Counted from the first letter of the stretch, positions 1 through 9,684 are shown. The stretch is 64,000 nucleotides of DNA from Nostoc calcicola FACHB-3891 (GCF_014697355.1 NZ_JACJRQ010000007.1:124001-188000), one strand, 5' to 3'. A program made the numbers and translations. The notes: generated by a model from the letters alone, not told the origin.

Positions 1-3
1 ACA

Positions 4-100
4 TACAGCGTATTTCAGGTAAATGAGGTACGCGGGTAGGGGCACAGCACTGCCGTGCCCTTACAATTATCTGTACCTCACCAACTTGCAATCTGCTGTA
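4..100. repeat. MITE-like element, copy 1 of a 97-bp family
   Basis: The element begins TACAGC and ends GCTGTA. Inner arms also pair (GAGGTAC near 27 with GTACCTC near 73), and a short GGGCACAGC/GCCGTGCCC hairpin sits in the middle. The copy at 3743-3839 has the same length and similar ends (TTACAGCA with TGCTGTAA). No open frame is present. This looks like a non-autonomous inverted-repeat element; the parent transposase family is not known to me. Confidence 0.55.
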
Positions 101-128
101 GTAGGGGCGTACAGCTGTACGCCCCTAC
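101..128. repeat. Perfect 28-bp palindrome
   Basis: GTAGGGGCGTACAG is followed directly by its exact reverse complement. A close variant, also a perfect palindrome, occurs at 56552-56579. It is a dispersed cyanobacterial hairpin repeat; no regulatory role can be assigned. Confidence 0.7.
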
Positions 129-250
129 AGTCGATATATTATGTTGCAAAGATTTTTTGAATTAGTATAAAAAACCCAAAAAGAAAACTCCAGCCACAAG
201 CTACTGCCTGGGGTTCACCTTATGGGCGACTAAATTGGGCGCATATTAGT

Positions 251-499
251 TTAATCTTCATGGCGTAACTGCCATGCTGCACCAAAAGCAGCTCCAGCCC
301 CAGCTAACAATCCTGTACTCATTCCTTGGATAGTTTTTTCGATAGGATCTTGGGTTAGGCAATCACTTGTAACCTTGCTATCTTGCAAACACAGATTGCT
401 TTCTGCCCAACTGGCAGTACCCCCTAAAATTACACCAGTTATACTACAGGAAACAACTAGCAGCAGAAGGCGTCGGGTTTTTCTACTTTTTCTATCCAT
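251..499 (-). CDS. Small secreted or membrane protein of unknown function
   Basis: About 82 residues when read from the ATG at 499; an upstream in-frame TTG at 514 is less likely as a start. Residues 1-10 are strongly basic (DRKSRKTRR) and are followed by a hydrophobic stretch ending near ASWAE, which looks like a signal peptide or membrane anchor. The mature part has two cysteines (around LCLQD and SDCLT) and a glycine/alanine-rich segment near the C-terminus. I do not recognise a family. No convincing Shine-Dalgarno sequence precedes either start, and downstream DNA is repeats only. The gene may be lineage-specific. Confidence 0.5.
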   Translation of the reverse strand: MDRKSRKTRRLLLLVVSCSITGVILGGTASWAESNLCLQDSKVTSDCLTQDPIEKTIQGMSTGLLAGAGAAFGAAWQLRHED

Positions 500-545
500 A
501 GATGGATGCGTCAAAGATGAGATTGGCTAACTGATCTTCAACTAC

Positions 546-595
546 TCTACACATCCTGGCTGTTAATGTCAGCTGTCATTTGTCATTTGTCATCC
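546..595. repeat. Short tandem repeats of the TCATTTG type
   Basis: Imperfect heptamers (TGTCATTTGTCATTTGTCATCC). This repeat type recurs near 1210-1240, 20967-21016, 23210-23258, 40242-40358, 41098-41136, 41676-41712, 41819-41887 and 43512-43545. Confidence 0.7.
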
Positions 596-760
596 AAGAA
601 GGGAACAGGGAATAGGGAACAGGGAACAGTTTTTCCTATTTCCTGTCCCTGGAGGGAGTAACAGACCCCTACAACTATCAAGTAGCAAGTTATGTGTTGG
701 TTTTAAATCCCCATACATTACATTCTGTTAAGAGTTGCCCCTTAAGAGTTCCCTCTTTAA
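591..760 (+). repeat. Dispersed repeat of about 170 bp, copy A
   Basis: This stretch aligns along its length with 50541-50714 in the same orientation. Both start CATC(C/A)AAGAAGGGAACAGGG and share ACAACTATCAAGT in the middle. Both end with GTTAAGAGTTGCCC, then a second AAGAGTT and CTCTTTAA. No open frame is conserved between the copies. It may be a transposon end or a structured-RNA relic. Confidence 0.7.
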
Positions 761-812
761 TTGTCATTAGTCTAAAACTAATGCCCGATGCCCGATGCCC
801 GATGCCCAATGC

Positions 813-1232
813 CTAATGACTCTTTTGATGACGTACTTCAACTACGGTATGAACATTGCCGCGAGGGGTGAAATCTGTTTTTACGGTAACTTCTAACGGA
901 TCACAAGCTGCGACAAAATCATCCAAAATTTGATTAGCAGATTCTTCGTGAGAAATATAGCGATCGCGGTAACTGTTAATATAAAGCTTGAGTGCCTTCA
1001 ACTCCACTACTCGTTCATCAGGCACATAGGTAATATAAATAGTCGCAAAATCAGGATACCCGGAAAACGGACATTTACAAGTAAATTCCGGCAAAGTAAT
1101 GTTAATGTCGTATCGCCTTCCCACACGGGGATTAGGGAAGGTAATTAGTTTGCCTTCCGCAATATCACGCTCGCCATACTTCATTTCTTGGCTTAGTCCA
1201 GATACACTTTCGGGTAAATTGTTATTAGTCAT
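813..1232 (-). CDS. queF: NADPH-dependent 7-cyano-7-deazaguanine reductase QueF
   Basis: This enzyme reduces the nitrile of preQ0 to the amine preQ1 in the queuosine tRNA-modification pathway. The 139-residue length fits the short unimodular (YkvM-like) QueF class. Key residues are visible. Cys54 lies in CKCPFSG and would form the thioimide with preQ0, and Asp61 follows it. The QueF motif E77-LKALKLY gives the NADPH-binding region, and His95-Glu96 close the active site. The ATG at 1232 lies inside a short tandem repeat (ATTAGTCAT), so the first residues MTNNN may be repeat-derived. No other queuosine gene is adjacent. Confidence 0.95.
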   Translation of the reverse strand: MTNNNLPESVSGLSQEMKYGERDIAEGKLITFPNPRVGRRYDINITLPEFTCKCPFSGYPDFATIYITYVPDERVVELKALKLYINSYRDRYISHEESANQILDDFVAACDPLEVTVKTDFTPRGNVHTVVEVRHQKSH

Positions 1233-1370
1233 TAGTCAGACAATTTTAGATTTTAGATTTTGGATTTTGGATTGACCCCAAGGATAAATATGCAAGCTTG
1301 TACCATCAAGCAATCATTGGTCATTTGTCATTTATTTTTCTTTGCGTCTTTGCGTCTCCCCACTCCCTCC

Positions 1371-1772
1371 TCAACACTCCTCCTTTTCCCAGTCTGGACA
1401 ATTCTCATCTTCATAACCGTGGGGATGCATGGCACAAACTAACAAGTTACCGCCATAAACTTGACCGTGGTAGTGAGTACAACCCATGCAAGCTGGATTT
1501 CTTTCGGCTGTGGGTTCGACTGAATACGGAAAACCAGGATCTACGTCTGCTACAACGTCTTCTAACTCCCAGTAAGCTTCCATCATTGGTTCAGCTAAAT
1601 CTTGTAAATACTGATCTACTTCAGTGACAATATTACTGTGTACTTGCTCAGTAATTTCTTCCGTTAGCTCAAAAAAGGCGTCTACCATTTCACCCATTCC
1701 GAGGAAGAAACGCTCTACTTCATCTGCCACTGTTTCTACGATTTCTACTAAATCTTTTTGCCATTGCTCCAT
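1371..1772 (-). CDS. Conserved cyanobacterial protein with a Cys/His-rich C-terminus
   Basis: Read from the internal ATG at 1772 (residues MEQWQKDL), which has AAGG upstream, the protein has about 133 residues. A longer frame runs to 1850 but adds an unlikely leader. The first ~90 residues are acidic, helical and heptad-like. The tail carries CxxCxHYHG, a further CAMHPHG and a CPDWE, arranged like a small zinc or iron-sulfur site. I recall similar short proteins across cyanobacteria but know no function for them. Convergent repeats lie downstream. Confidence 0.75.
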   Translation of the reverse strand: MEQWQKDLVEIVETVADEVERFFLGMGEMVDAFFELTEEITEQVHSNIVTEVDQYLQDLAEPMMEAYWELEDVVADVDPGFPYSVEPTAERNPACMGCTHYHGQVYGGNLLVCAMHPHGYEDENCPDWEKEEC

Positions 1773-1932
1773 AAACTTGATGCCTTTACAGGCTATAAAC
1801 AGAACGTTTTGTGCTGTCTCATTTGAAGCACTAAAGTACACATTGGGCAATTTATCATATCAAGTTTGTATATATAGCACCATGTCAAAATGCCAGTTAT
1901 TAATCATTCAGAACTAAAACAATGCTTTTTAA

Positions 1933-2313
1933 CTAATCGCGTTGCAATCGTTTTAACTCTTCTTGCAGTTCTAGCACTTGTTGGCGTAATTCATCGACGT
2001 TTTCACCTGATGCCTCTTTCACCGTTGGTTCTTCATCTTCCTCTAAAATTTCGATGCGGCGAGGTTCTGAAGAAGGCGTTTTTTCAGGGGTTTCACCAGA
2101 TGCTTGCGGTTGTTGGGCTTGCTTCATCATATCTTCGACAAAGCGGCGGGCTTCTTCGGTGTTCATTTCGCCCTTGGCCACCATTTCGTCTGCCAGTTTT
2201 TGGACTTGCGATCGCACTTCCGCTAATTTTCCCCCTGCTTTTTCGCCTGCGTAAGAAGCTAGTCCTACACCGAGGTAAAAAGCTTTTTGAACAATATCTC
2301 CAAAACCAGGCAT
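1933..2313 (-). CDS. Phasin-like or coiled-coil protein
   Basis: 126 residues, ATG at 2313 preceded by AGGAG. Residues 1-65 form an amphipathic helix pair (LGVGLASYAGEKAGGKL, then EVRSQVQKLADEMVAKGEMN) that resembles phasin or PhaI-type polyester-granule proteins. A Pro/Glu-rich acidic linker follows, and the last ~25 residues are a leucine-zipper coiled coil (ELRQQVLELQEELKRLQ). A role at polyhydroxyalkanoate granules is possible, but no pha genes are nearby, so function is unproven. The SRP RNA gene lies just upstream on the same strand. Confidence 0.75.
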   Translation of the reverse strand: MPGFGDIVQKAFYLGVGLASYAGEKAGGKLAEVRSQVQKLADEMVAKGEMNTEEARRFVEDMMKQAQQPQASGETPEKTPSSEPRRIEILEEDEEPTVKEASGENVDELRQQVLELQEELKRLQRD

Positions 2314-2336
2314 TGCTCCTGAACGCTCCTAAAAAT

Positions 2337-2437
2337 AGGGCGACCCGGAGACTACGCCTACCACAAGCCTCCCGTGTTGCTGCCACCTTCCGGTTCTGAC
2401 AAGGTTTGGGTGTTGAAGTCGCATAGGTCCAGGTCTT
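2337..2437 (-). ncRNA. ffs: Signal recognition particle small (4.5S-type) RNA
   Basis: Read on the minus strand, the sequence has the universal SRP domain IV hairpin. One side is TGTCAGAACCGGAAGGTGGC, followed by AGCAACACGGG; this matches the bacterial GUCAGGUCCGGAAGGAAGCAGC core. The ends pair as GACCTGGA with TCCGGGTC to give a stem of about 100 nt, the bacterial small-SRP form. The 3' end runs into GCCC followed by TATTTTT, consistent with termination. Exact ends are estimates. The RNA pairs with Ffh, which is not encoded in this window. Confidence 0.9.
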
Positions 2438-2472
2438 ATAAAAGCATAACATTAAAATTCAGTAAATGTGTG

Positions 2473-2739
2473 TTATTCCATAACAATCCGCCATTCATAA
2501 AGTTGGTAATCGACACAACCGTGTTGCACTAAGGGATCGCTGGCTACAATCGCTTCTGCCTCAGATCTTGAGGCTGCCTCAAACAGCAACATCCCGCCTC
2601 GCGCTTCTGCCCAATAGCCTGTTCGCGCTTTGTGTCCTTTTGCAATCAACTCCTGAATGTAGGCTTTATGGGCAGGTATATATTGGTCAAAGGTAGATTT
2701 ATCGACTTTCCCTTGTTCAATCTTGACAAATGTCGGCAT
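2473..2739 (-). CDS. YciI-like protein
   Basis: 88 residues, ATG at 2739. The fold signature of the YCII family is readable: HKAYIQELIAKGHK, then a glycine-rich GGMLLFEA strand, the region SEAEAIVASDPLV, and a final YQLYEWRIV strand. YciI-like proteins are small ferredoxin-like alpha/beta barrels with a conserved His-Asp pair, here His23 and the Asp of SDPLV. Some are dehydrochlorinases; most have no known substrate. The gene stands alone between the SRP RNA and a repeat-rich gap. Confidence 0.85.
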   Translation of the reverse strand: MPTFVKIEQGKVDKSTFDQYIPAHKAYIQELIAKGHKARTGYWAEARGGMLLFEAASRSEAEAIVASDPLVQHGCVDYQLYEWRIVME

Positions 2740-3243
2740 TTACTCACTAGCTCCATGACAAAAGGCTTTTTACTCAAGTTATTACTATTTTGAGTAGCAA
2801 TCAAAAATCTGGGCATACGGTAAATCAAGGCGGATAGTACCCGAATTTCTCACGCATAGGTGGGGAGTGTGGGCAGTGTGGGGAGAGAGGGGGATGGGGG
2901 AGTGTGGGGGGGAAAGATTTCTTCGCCATCCTCCCACACCTCCCACATCTCCCACACCCCTGGATTTCTCACTTGTGGGAAATCCAGGAGTAGTGCGATC
3001 GCTGATTCGCTGTACCTATTAATCTGATAATTGGATTATTTCTACACACATTGATTTTTCCGTTTTTATTGATAACGGAATGCTTAACCTCTTATTCATA
3101 GCTTCTTAATAGAAATGCAAATAAAGTTAAGATATTTCATAATTAACTGTCTTAACTGTCTTAATTATTTTTTTTTAAGTGTCCTTGTATTCTTGCAACA
3201 ACAATGAGAAGATACTACCGTTGTAAACAGGGAAAACAAACTC
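2740..3243. other. Gene-free gap with a long imperfect hairpin
   Basis: 2861-2913 is purine-rich (repeats of GTGTGGGGA) and is followed at 2926-2960 by the complementary CTCCCACA repeats. Together they could fold into a long imperfect hairpin. A second, tighter hairpin occupies 2961-2986 (TGGATTTC with GAAATCCA). The remainder, to 3243, is AT-rich and should hold the promoter of the downstream TerB-like gene. No RNA gene was recognised. Confidence 0.5.
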
Positions 3244-3726
3244 ATGTCTGAAATCAAAAAGCTTGGTCAATCATGGATATTTAACTGGTTCTTTGGTTTT
3301 AGCCAGATTCCTACAGATGAGGATTGTTGCATTTACATGAAATCAGTTTTATGTTGTGCTAAAGGAGATGGAATTCTCTCCCCAGAAGAAAAAGATTGGG
3401 CTGTTGGATTCTGTGCATCTTGGGGAGTAGCAGACTGGGTGATTGAAGAGCTAAAAGCATATGAGGCGGATGAAGATTTAGAAGAAGTAATTGCTCGCTC
3501 TCCTCAGGTTTCCATAGCACAGAGAGATCTACTGCTCACGGCAATTAGGGCTTGTGCTGCTGATGGAGAATTTCATAAAGAAGAAAAAGCAAAAATCCGG
3601 CAGATGGCTTCTATTATAGGAGTCCCAGAAGAAGTAGTAGAGCAGTTAGAGCAGCTACAAAAAGAAGAATTTGCACTACGCGAGAAGCGCGTTAAGCTCT
3701 TATATCCTGAGAAAAGCCCATATTAA
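3244..3726 (+). CDS. TerB-like domain protein
   Basis: 160 residues, all-helical. It carries two acidic repeats typical of the TerB/DjlA fold: CAKGDGILSPEEKDWAVGF near residue 40 and ACAADGEFHKEEKAKI near residue 107. In TerB these Asp/Glu sites lie in a metal-binding cleft, and related domains occur in stress and membrane-associated proteins. No ter operon surrounds the gene, so tellurite resistance should not be inferred. The start is the ATG at 3244; a weak GGGAAAA lies upstream. Confidence 0.75.
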   Translation: MSEIKKLGQSWIFNWFFGFSQIPTDEDCCIYMKSVLCCAKGDGILSPEEKDWAVGFCASWGVADWVIEELKAYEADEDLEEVIARSPQVSIAQRDLLLTAIRACAADGEFHKEEKAKIRQMASIIGVPEEVVEQLEQLQKEEFALREKRVKLLYPEKSPY

Positions 3727-3742
3727 GAATCTACTATATCAA

Positions 3743-3839
3743 TTACAGCAGTTTTCATTTATTTGAACCACATCAGCCGTAGGGTCACAGCAATTCTGTG
3801 CCCCTACTGTGTGGTCTATTTACCTGAAAATTGCTGTAA
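3743..3839. repeat. MITE-like element, copy 2 of the 97-bp family
   Basis: Terminal inverted repeats are TTACAGCA-G-TTTTCA and TGAAAA-T-TGCTGTAA, and the pairing extends inward to CCACA/TGTGG. Length equals that of the copy at 4-100. A CACAG..CTGTG core hairpin lies in the middle. It sits just downstream of the TerB-like gene and may act as its terminator. Confidence 0.65.
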
Positions 3840-3974
3840 GTCGGCGCTAATATTTCCGGCTATATTAATAAACATAAATGTGGCTTGTGTAAGGTGCGTT
3901 AGCCTACGGCGTAATGCACCATCAACAATTCAAGGTGCGGCGTTAAAACAGCACAAGCTAGGCATCTGTGAATG

Positions 3975-4310
3975 TTACACCTCTAGGTGCGATCGCAGAT
4001 CGTCCAGTGGAGATATCGAGTTAGTGGAAATCAGTGATTTTGTTGGTGTCGGCTTGTCAGGAAAAAATTCAAAGCAAATTCGGATTTTACCTTTTTGCCA
4101 GCCGCCACCCTGAGCGAGTAAAACCTTACAGTTCAGTCCATTCGCAGCCCAGGCTCCAGCCTTGTCTTCTTGTAAATTGCTGTTCCTATGCACAAAAGAC
4201 TTCAGACATTCCATCAGTTCTTCAGCTGTCGATGTTGAAGCCCCAGTAAAATTAGCATCCTGAGCCATAGAAACAACATCCTCATCGGAGAGAATAATTT
4301 GATCGCTCAT
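3975..4310 (-). CDS. KGK-domain protein
   Basis: 111 residues, ATG at 4310 with AGGAAAC upstream. The C-terminal half contains W-Q-KGK-IRI followed by FEFFPDKP and later SPLDDLR. This is the layout I associate with the cyanobacterial KGK family, named for its Lys-Gly-Lys motif. The N-terminal ~60 residues are acidic with a serine/threonine-rich patch. No function is established for the family. A repeat-rich gap lies upstream. Confidence 0.7.
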   Translation of the reverse strand: MSDQIILSDEDVVSMAQDANFTGASTSTAEELMECLKSFVHRNSNLQEDKAGAWAANGLNCKVLLAQGGGWQKGKIRICFEFFPDKPTPTKSLISTNSISPLDDLRSHLEV

Positions 4311-4405
4311 TTAGTTTCCTCTTTCGTTAACACAACATAGCGGTTCAAGCGCAAACTCGATCCGCCTTGCCTAAGTTTTCCCATTAACCGCCAAGGGACT
4401 TGCAA

Positions 4406-4620
4406 TTGAAGAAGAATTCAGGAGTCAGAATTCAGGAGTCAGAATCAATTAGTGGGGGATTCAGACCCGCCACTAATTGAAGACCACTAAATCTTCAATT
4501 TAGTGGGGGTGCAAAAACGCCATTTATTCAGACGCTCGATGACTCGCTAACGCTACGCTATCCGCCAGTCGCACAGAATTCAATTCTGAATTCTGGCTCC
4601 TGACTCCTGAATTCTGTTTG
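4406..4620. repeat. Tandem-repeat-bracketed inverted element, copy A
   Basis: The left block is GAATTCAGGAGTCA repeated; the right block is its inverted form (CTCCTGACTCCTGAATTC). Between them lie two hairpins, AATTAGTGG/CCACTAATT and CCACTAAAT/ATTTAGTGG. The copy at 31692-31875 has the same left boundary (TTGAAGAAGAATTC), similar hairpin arms and the same right block, but a diverged core. This accounts for most of the gap between 4311 and 4761. Confidence 0.75.
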
Positions 4621-4761
4621 ATAAAAAAATATGCCAAAATTTCTTGTGGTGCGGGCATCTTGCCCGCTAATACTAAAGGACAGGCAAGATGCCCATCCCA
4701 CAATATTGGATAATTTATTTTCTGGTGTTCTCTAATTACTAAGGAATAAAAATAATTAATA

Positions 4762-5310
4762 ATGAGCCGTTTTTTTATCGCCCTTTTACCACCGCAAGAC
4801 ATTCAAGACTACGCTAATGAGATCAAGCAGTATTTTGCTGATAATTATGCCAGTTCCGGGGCACAAAAGTCTCCGCCTCATATTACTCTACAACCGCCTT
4901 TTGAATGGGCAGATGCTAACATTTCATTGCTAGAAGCATCTGTGAGGGAATTTGCTAGCGAACAAAAGTCAATACCCATTACACTCAGCGGTTTTGCTGC
5001 TTTTCCACCCCGCGTTATATACATTGATGTGGTGAGAAGTCAAGAACTTTTGACTTTACAAGCTGATTTAATGGTTTATGTAGAAAACAAGTTGGGAATT
5101 GTTGACGAAGTTTCTAAAACCCGACCTTTTGCACCGCACATGACAGTTGCGTTTCGGGATTTAACAAAGCAGAACTTTAAAGCTGCTTGGCCAGAATTTG
5201 AAAAACGTCAGTTGTATTTTGAGTTTATGGCTGACAAATTAACTTTATTGCTTCACGACGGTAAGCGATGGAATATTAAATCAGAGTGGAATTTTTGCTC
5301 TGCTGGGTAA
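4762..5310 (+). CDS. 2'-5' RNA ligase family protein (2H phosphoesterase)
   Basis: 182 residues. Two HxT motifs define the 2H superfamily: PPHITLQPPF near residue 40 and FAPHMTVAF near residue 126. Each would donate a histidine and a threonine to a cleft that hydrolyses 2',3'-cyclic phosphates or similar nucleotide bonds. The length fits LigT/ThpR-like members. The substrate cannot be deduced here. AAGGAATAA lies upstream of the ATG at 4762. It is a single gene facing a repeat-rich gap. Confidence 0.9.
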   Translation: MSRFFIALLPPQDIQDYANEIKQYFADNYASSGAQKSPPHITLQPPFEWADANISLLEASVREFASEQKSIPITLSGFAAFPPRVIYIDVVRSQELLTLQADLMVYVENKLGIVDEVSKTRPFAPHMTVAFRDLTKQNFKAAWPEFEKRQLYFEFMADKLTLLLHDGKRWNIKSEWNFCSAG

Positions 5311-5433
5311 TGAGTAGTCAATTTAAAGCAGAAGCAGGGTTTCAGGCGTATTTACCTTTTCTATAGGACTCCTATTTGATTTCTGAAAAAACGACCTATT
5401 CCTCGAAAAGGCTGATTCTCTATTCCCTACTAG

Positions 5434-5748
5434 CTACCTACGCAACTGCTGTTCTTGCTGCGGTTCTTGTTGGCGTTCAGTTGGTTGGAGTTTTTCAAAT
5501 AAAGCTGGTGGTGTAGCTTGGCGAAATGCACCACAATAATGCATGGTCATAACTGCTTTGAAAGCCCAATGATCTGACGGAACATCTGTAAAGGGATTTG
5601 GTAAAGTTTGGGCTTGATTTTGAATACAAGCATTCACAACTTGATTTGATGTTGCTGGAGTCTCAGTTACAGGTTCTTGAGATTTAACAGGAGTAGCAAA
5701 GCTAGTAGTAGCGAGCATTACGACTGTAGCCAGAATTTTGCAGTTCAT
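5434..5748 (-). CDS. Secreted protein with a truncated SLH-like segment
   Basis: 104 residues. Residues 1-23 form a signal peptide, with likely cleavage around VKS-QE. The middle carries NPFTDVPSDHWAFKAV, the opening of an S-layer-homology repeat as found in cyanobacterial outer-membrane porins, but only about half a repeat is present. The C-terminus is glutamine-rich (QQEPQQEQQ). Two cysteines (ACIQN and HYCGAF) could pair after export. It is probably periplasmic; its function is unknown. Confidence 0.7.
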   Translation of the reverse strand: MNCKILATVVMLATTSFATPVKSQEPVTETPATSNQVVNACIQNQAQTLPNPFTDVPSDHWAFKAVMTMHYCGAFRQATPPALFEKLQPTERQQEPQQEQQLRR

Positions 5749-5836
5749 AATTTCAGTTTTCTAAAGATGGCAGCTTATTCTAGCTTAGTTCCCAGGCTAC
5801 TACCCAGGAACTAGAACTAGAATAATTTTGCCCCGA

Positions 5837-5974
5837 TTAAGCGTTAGAAAACATTGCCAGCATTATTAACACTACAACTAATGCAGTAATCCAAAGACCT
5901 AGCGATCCCCAAACAACTGAATCTTGTTGTAATCTCTGCCATAAATTAGTGACTGAGTTATTCCGAAATGCCAT
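5837..5974 (-). CDS. 45-residue single-pass membrane protein
   Basis: An ATG at 5974, preceded by GGAGGTTATAAG (a strong ribosome-binding site), opens a 45-codon frame ending TAA at 5837. The N-terminus is polar (MAFRNNSVTNLWQRLQQDS), followed by a single hydrophobic helix (about residues 21-42) and a short SNA tail. The size and layout resemble small photosynthetic or NDH-complex subunits, but I cannot match a named one. The strong ribosome-binding site and clean membrane topology argue that the gene is real. Confidence 0.7.
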   Translation of the reverse strand: MAFRNNSVTNLWQRLQQDSVVWGSLGLWITALVVVLIMLAMFSNA

Positions 5975-6310
5975 CTTATAACCTCCAATTTTTATGATGT
6001 TTTTAGTAACAGAATTCAGAACTCAGAATTCAGAATTCAGAATGGGTTACTAGCTTAAAATCGAACAAAACTTTACAAAAACATATTTATTGATGCTTAA
6101 GTTAATTGTCACATAGGCAATTGTTTACACCCTAGATAAGCATGATTTTGAGAGAATTCTTAACATTTTCTTAACCAAGTATAAAAAATTGTATGTTTCA
6201 AATTTTAAACACGGAATTATTGACTCTATTTTTTTTTGATTCGTGTTTGTCTGGAGTTAGCAATATATTAAAAATAGACACCTATTATCAGTGAGGTTGG
6301 TAAGTAAGTA
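5975..6310. other. Gap between divergent genes
   Basis: 6010-6043 holds a short AATTCAG tandem repeat. The rest is AT-rich and should contain promoters for the 45-residue protein (minus) and the 6311 gene (plus). No RNA gene or clear operator was seen. Confidence 0.4.
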
Positions 6311-8043
<1,733 letters not shown>

Positions 8044-8124
8044 AGTTGGCAATGTTTGACGGCAAATTATCTCTTCGCCACTTTTCCAATAAGTCGAGGG
8101 AGGATCTGATTTTCTAAATCACAA

Positions 8125-8144
8125 AGACGCGATTTATCGCGTCT
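8125..8144. terminator. Hairpin downstream of tpl
   Basis: AGACGCGAT and ATCGCGTCT form perfect 9-bp arms with a 2-nt loop. There is no long T-run, so this may be a dispersed hairpin repeat that also ends transcription between the convergent tpl and the 8164 gene. Confidence 0.45.
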
Positions 8145-8163
8145 CTTGCTGTGATTCCAAATT

Positions 8164-8604
8164 TCACAAAATATCTGCCAACTTTACCAGCAGACTATTT
8201 GCTAAATCCATGAATCTGGTACTATCTGCATCATCAATATTTGCACCACCAGCTAATAGATTTGTCACAGCAGATAACCTATCATCTACTTCAGGACTTC
8301 TCCAATATTCTTCTAAACTTACTGCGAAATCAAACAGCGATCGCTCTCCTAGATACTGCCTTACTTTTACAGCTACATTATCATCACTTACCAAAAATTC
8401 TTTGATAGCATCTAATCGAGAATTACCTAAGATTTCGTCATGTCCCCAGGTTTCTAACCAGTCTCCATCTACATCTTCAACATAAAAATTGATAAAATCA
8501 ACCCCATAAGTTAACCAGTTCTGCTGCATTTGTCTAGCTGTTGCTAAAGCTTGGGCAAAATTATTTACATTGTTGCAAGTGTGAGTTTCTCTTTTGTTAG
8601 CCAT
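8164..8604 (-). CDS. Acidic protein of unknown function
   Basis: About 146 residues from the ATG at 8604 (MANKRETH). A longer frame begins at a TTG at 8646. It is soluble, acidic and mostly helical, with a conserved-looking FINFYVEDVDGDWLETWG segment near residue 37 and no catalytic motif I can name. It lies 69 bp downstream of the 8674-9384 gene on the same strand, so the two probably form an operon. An immunity or antitoxin role beside a putative nuclease is a guess only. Confidence 0.55.
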   Translation of the reverse strand: MANKRETHTCNNVNNFAQALATARQMQQNWLTYGVDFINFYVEDVDGDWLETWGHDEILGNSRLDAIKEFLVSDDNVAVKVRQYLGERSLFDFAVSLEEYWRSPEVDDRLSAVTNLLAGGANIDDADSTRFMDLANSLLVKLADIL

Positions 8605-8673
8605 AAAAGCTGTAATGAGCAGGTAAGTATGTAGGCTAGAATACAAATCTTGTACATTAGAATCCGGAGATGA

Positions 8674-9384
8674 TCAGGAAAATTTTAAATATTTCCCACC
8701 AGAAAGATAATCACTGTTATACAGCGCCACATTGACTAACTGGTTCACAAAATTAGCATCCTTGGGGTTGTAACTTAGGAACAGTCCTCTTTCTATTTCC
8801 CACGATCGCAGTGTATTTTGCCAAGCTTGGTACTTTTGTTGATTAAGTTCTTCACTGACACTGGTTATTTGAATGCAGAGTGGTTGGTTGTTACGACTAC
8901 TAACAATTAAATCAGTTGCCATCGAAAGGTCGGCAATATAACGCTGCCAAAAACTACCTTCTCGTTGAACAATATCTTGGGCTATATTTCTAATAATATC
9001 ATCATCACCCTGATTAAATTCACCTGCCATCAATTTTTGTTTCCAAATATAAAACTTGGAATCATTTGCATTAATCCATTTCGGAAAAAGGTAACCGTAC
9101 CAATATCTCTCAATGGGCGTCATTTGCTCAAATTGTGCTTTTCTTTCTTCTTCCGAATGTGAGGATTTTATTATCAGCCAAATTGTCGAATCGGTAATTA
9201 CTTCTAGGAGAAAAGCAAGGACAAAAGGTTTAGCCGTGAGGGAACCCGGTTTGATATTCTTTACCCAACGGTTGATTTCATCTAATCTTCTCGCTAAATT
9301 AGGATCTATCGAGGAAGCTTGCTCGATGAGGGATTTTAATTTATCCTTAATCTCTTTTGCTTGCAAACGATGCCCTACTTTCAC
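8674..9384 (-). CDS. Unknown protein with a weak nuclease-like C-terminus
   Basis: 236 residues, starting GTG at 9384, with no clear Shine-Dalgarno. The N-terminal ~60 residues are helical, followed by a hydrophobic segment (AFLLEVITDSTIWLII). The C-terminal third has an Asp on a strand (ATDLIVSS) followed about 13 residues later by LCIQITSV. This is reminiscent of the D...(E/Q)xK core of PD-(D/E)XK nucleases, with Thr in place of Lys. The similarity is weak. It is paired with the acidic 8164 gene. Confidence 0.5.
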   Translation of the reverse strand: MKVGHRLQAKEIKDKLKSLIEQASSIDPNLARRLDEINRWVKNIKPGSLTAKPFVLAFLLEVITDSTIWLIIKSSHSEEERKAQFEQMTPIERYWYGYLFPKWINANDSKFYIWKQKLMAGEFNQGDDDIIRNIAQDIVQREGSFWQRYIADLSMATDLIVSSRNNQPLCIQITSVSEELNQQKYQAWQNTLRSWEIERGLFLSYNPKDANFVNQLVNVALYNSDYLSGGKYLKFS

Positions 9385-9684
9385 ATACTAACGCTTTTTT
9401 AACACTGACTCAGTTACCAATAGTCAGTTTTGCACTTTGGGTATAAGAGTATGTTTGTCAAGTGTAGAGTTGTATCGATATGCCCTCGCATAAAAAGCGG
9501 GGAATAAACTTCTCAAGGTCATCCTTCTTTAGGAGGATCTTAAGTTTTGGATACATCGGCTACCACTTTTCAAACATCCTCTAAGTCCCCTTTGAGAGGT
9601 CTTAGCTGACTGTTCGCTGAACACTCTTTCAACAAATTCATATCTAATTTTAACTGTAAAGTGTCTATGTGAATTCGATCGCGA
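9385..9684. other. Gap with a transposon-end-like sequence
   Basis: 9565-9585 (ACTTTTCAAACATCCTCTAAG) recurs inverted at 20831-20851, and both copies adjoin a GATACATC. An upstream segment (9486-9535) holds small GC-rich hairpins. These look like remnants of insertion-sequence ends without a transposase. No gene was seen. Confidence 0.4.

Noticed and set aside
2093..2452. 119-codon minus-strand frame over the SRP RNA
   Set aside because: Overlaps the phasin-like gene and the RNA; sequence is explained by those.
3244..3726. Tellurite-resistance gene
   Set aside because: Only the TerB-like fold is supported; no other ter genes are present.
4524..4802. 92-codon minus-strand frame overlapping the 2H phosphoesterase start
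   Set aside because: Runs through a tandem-repeat element and overlaps a well-supported gene.
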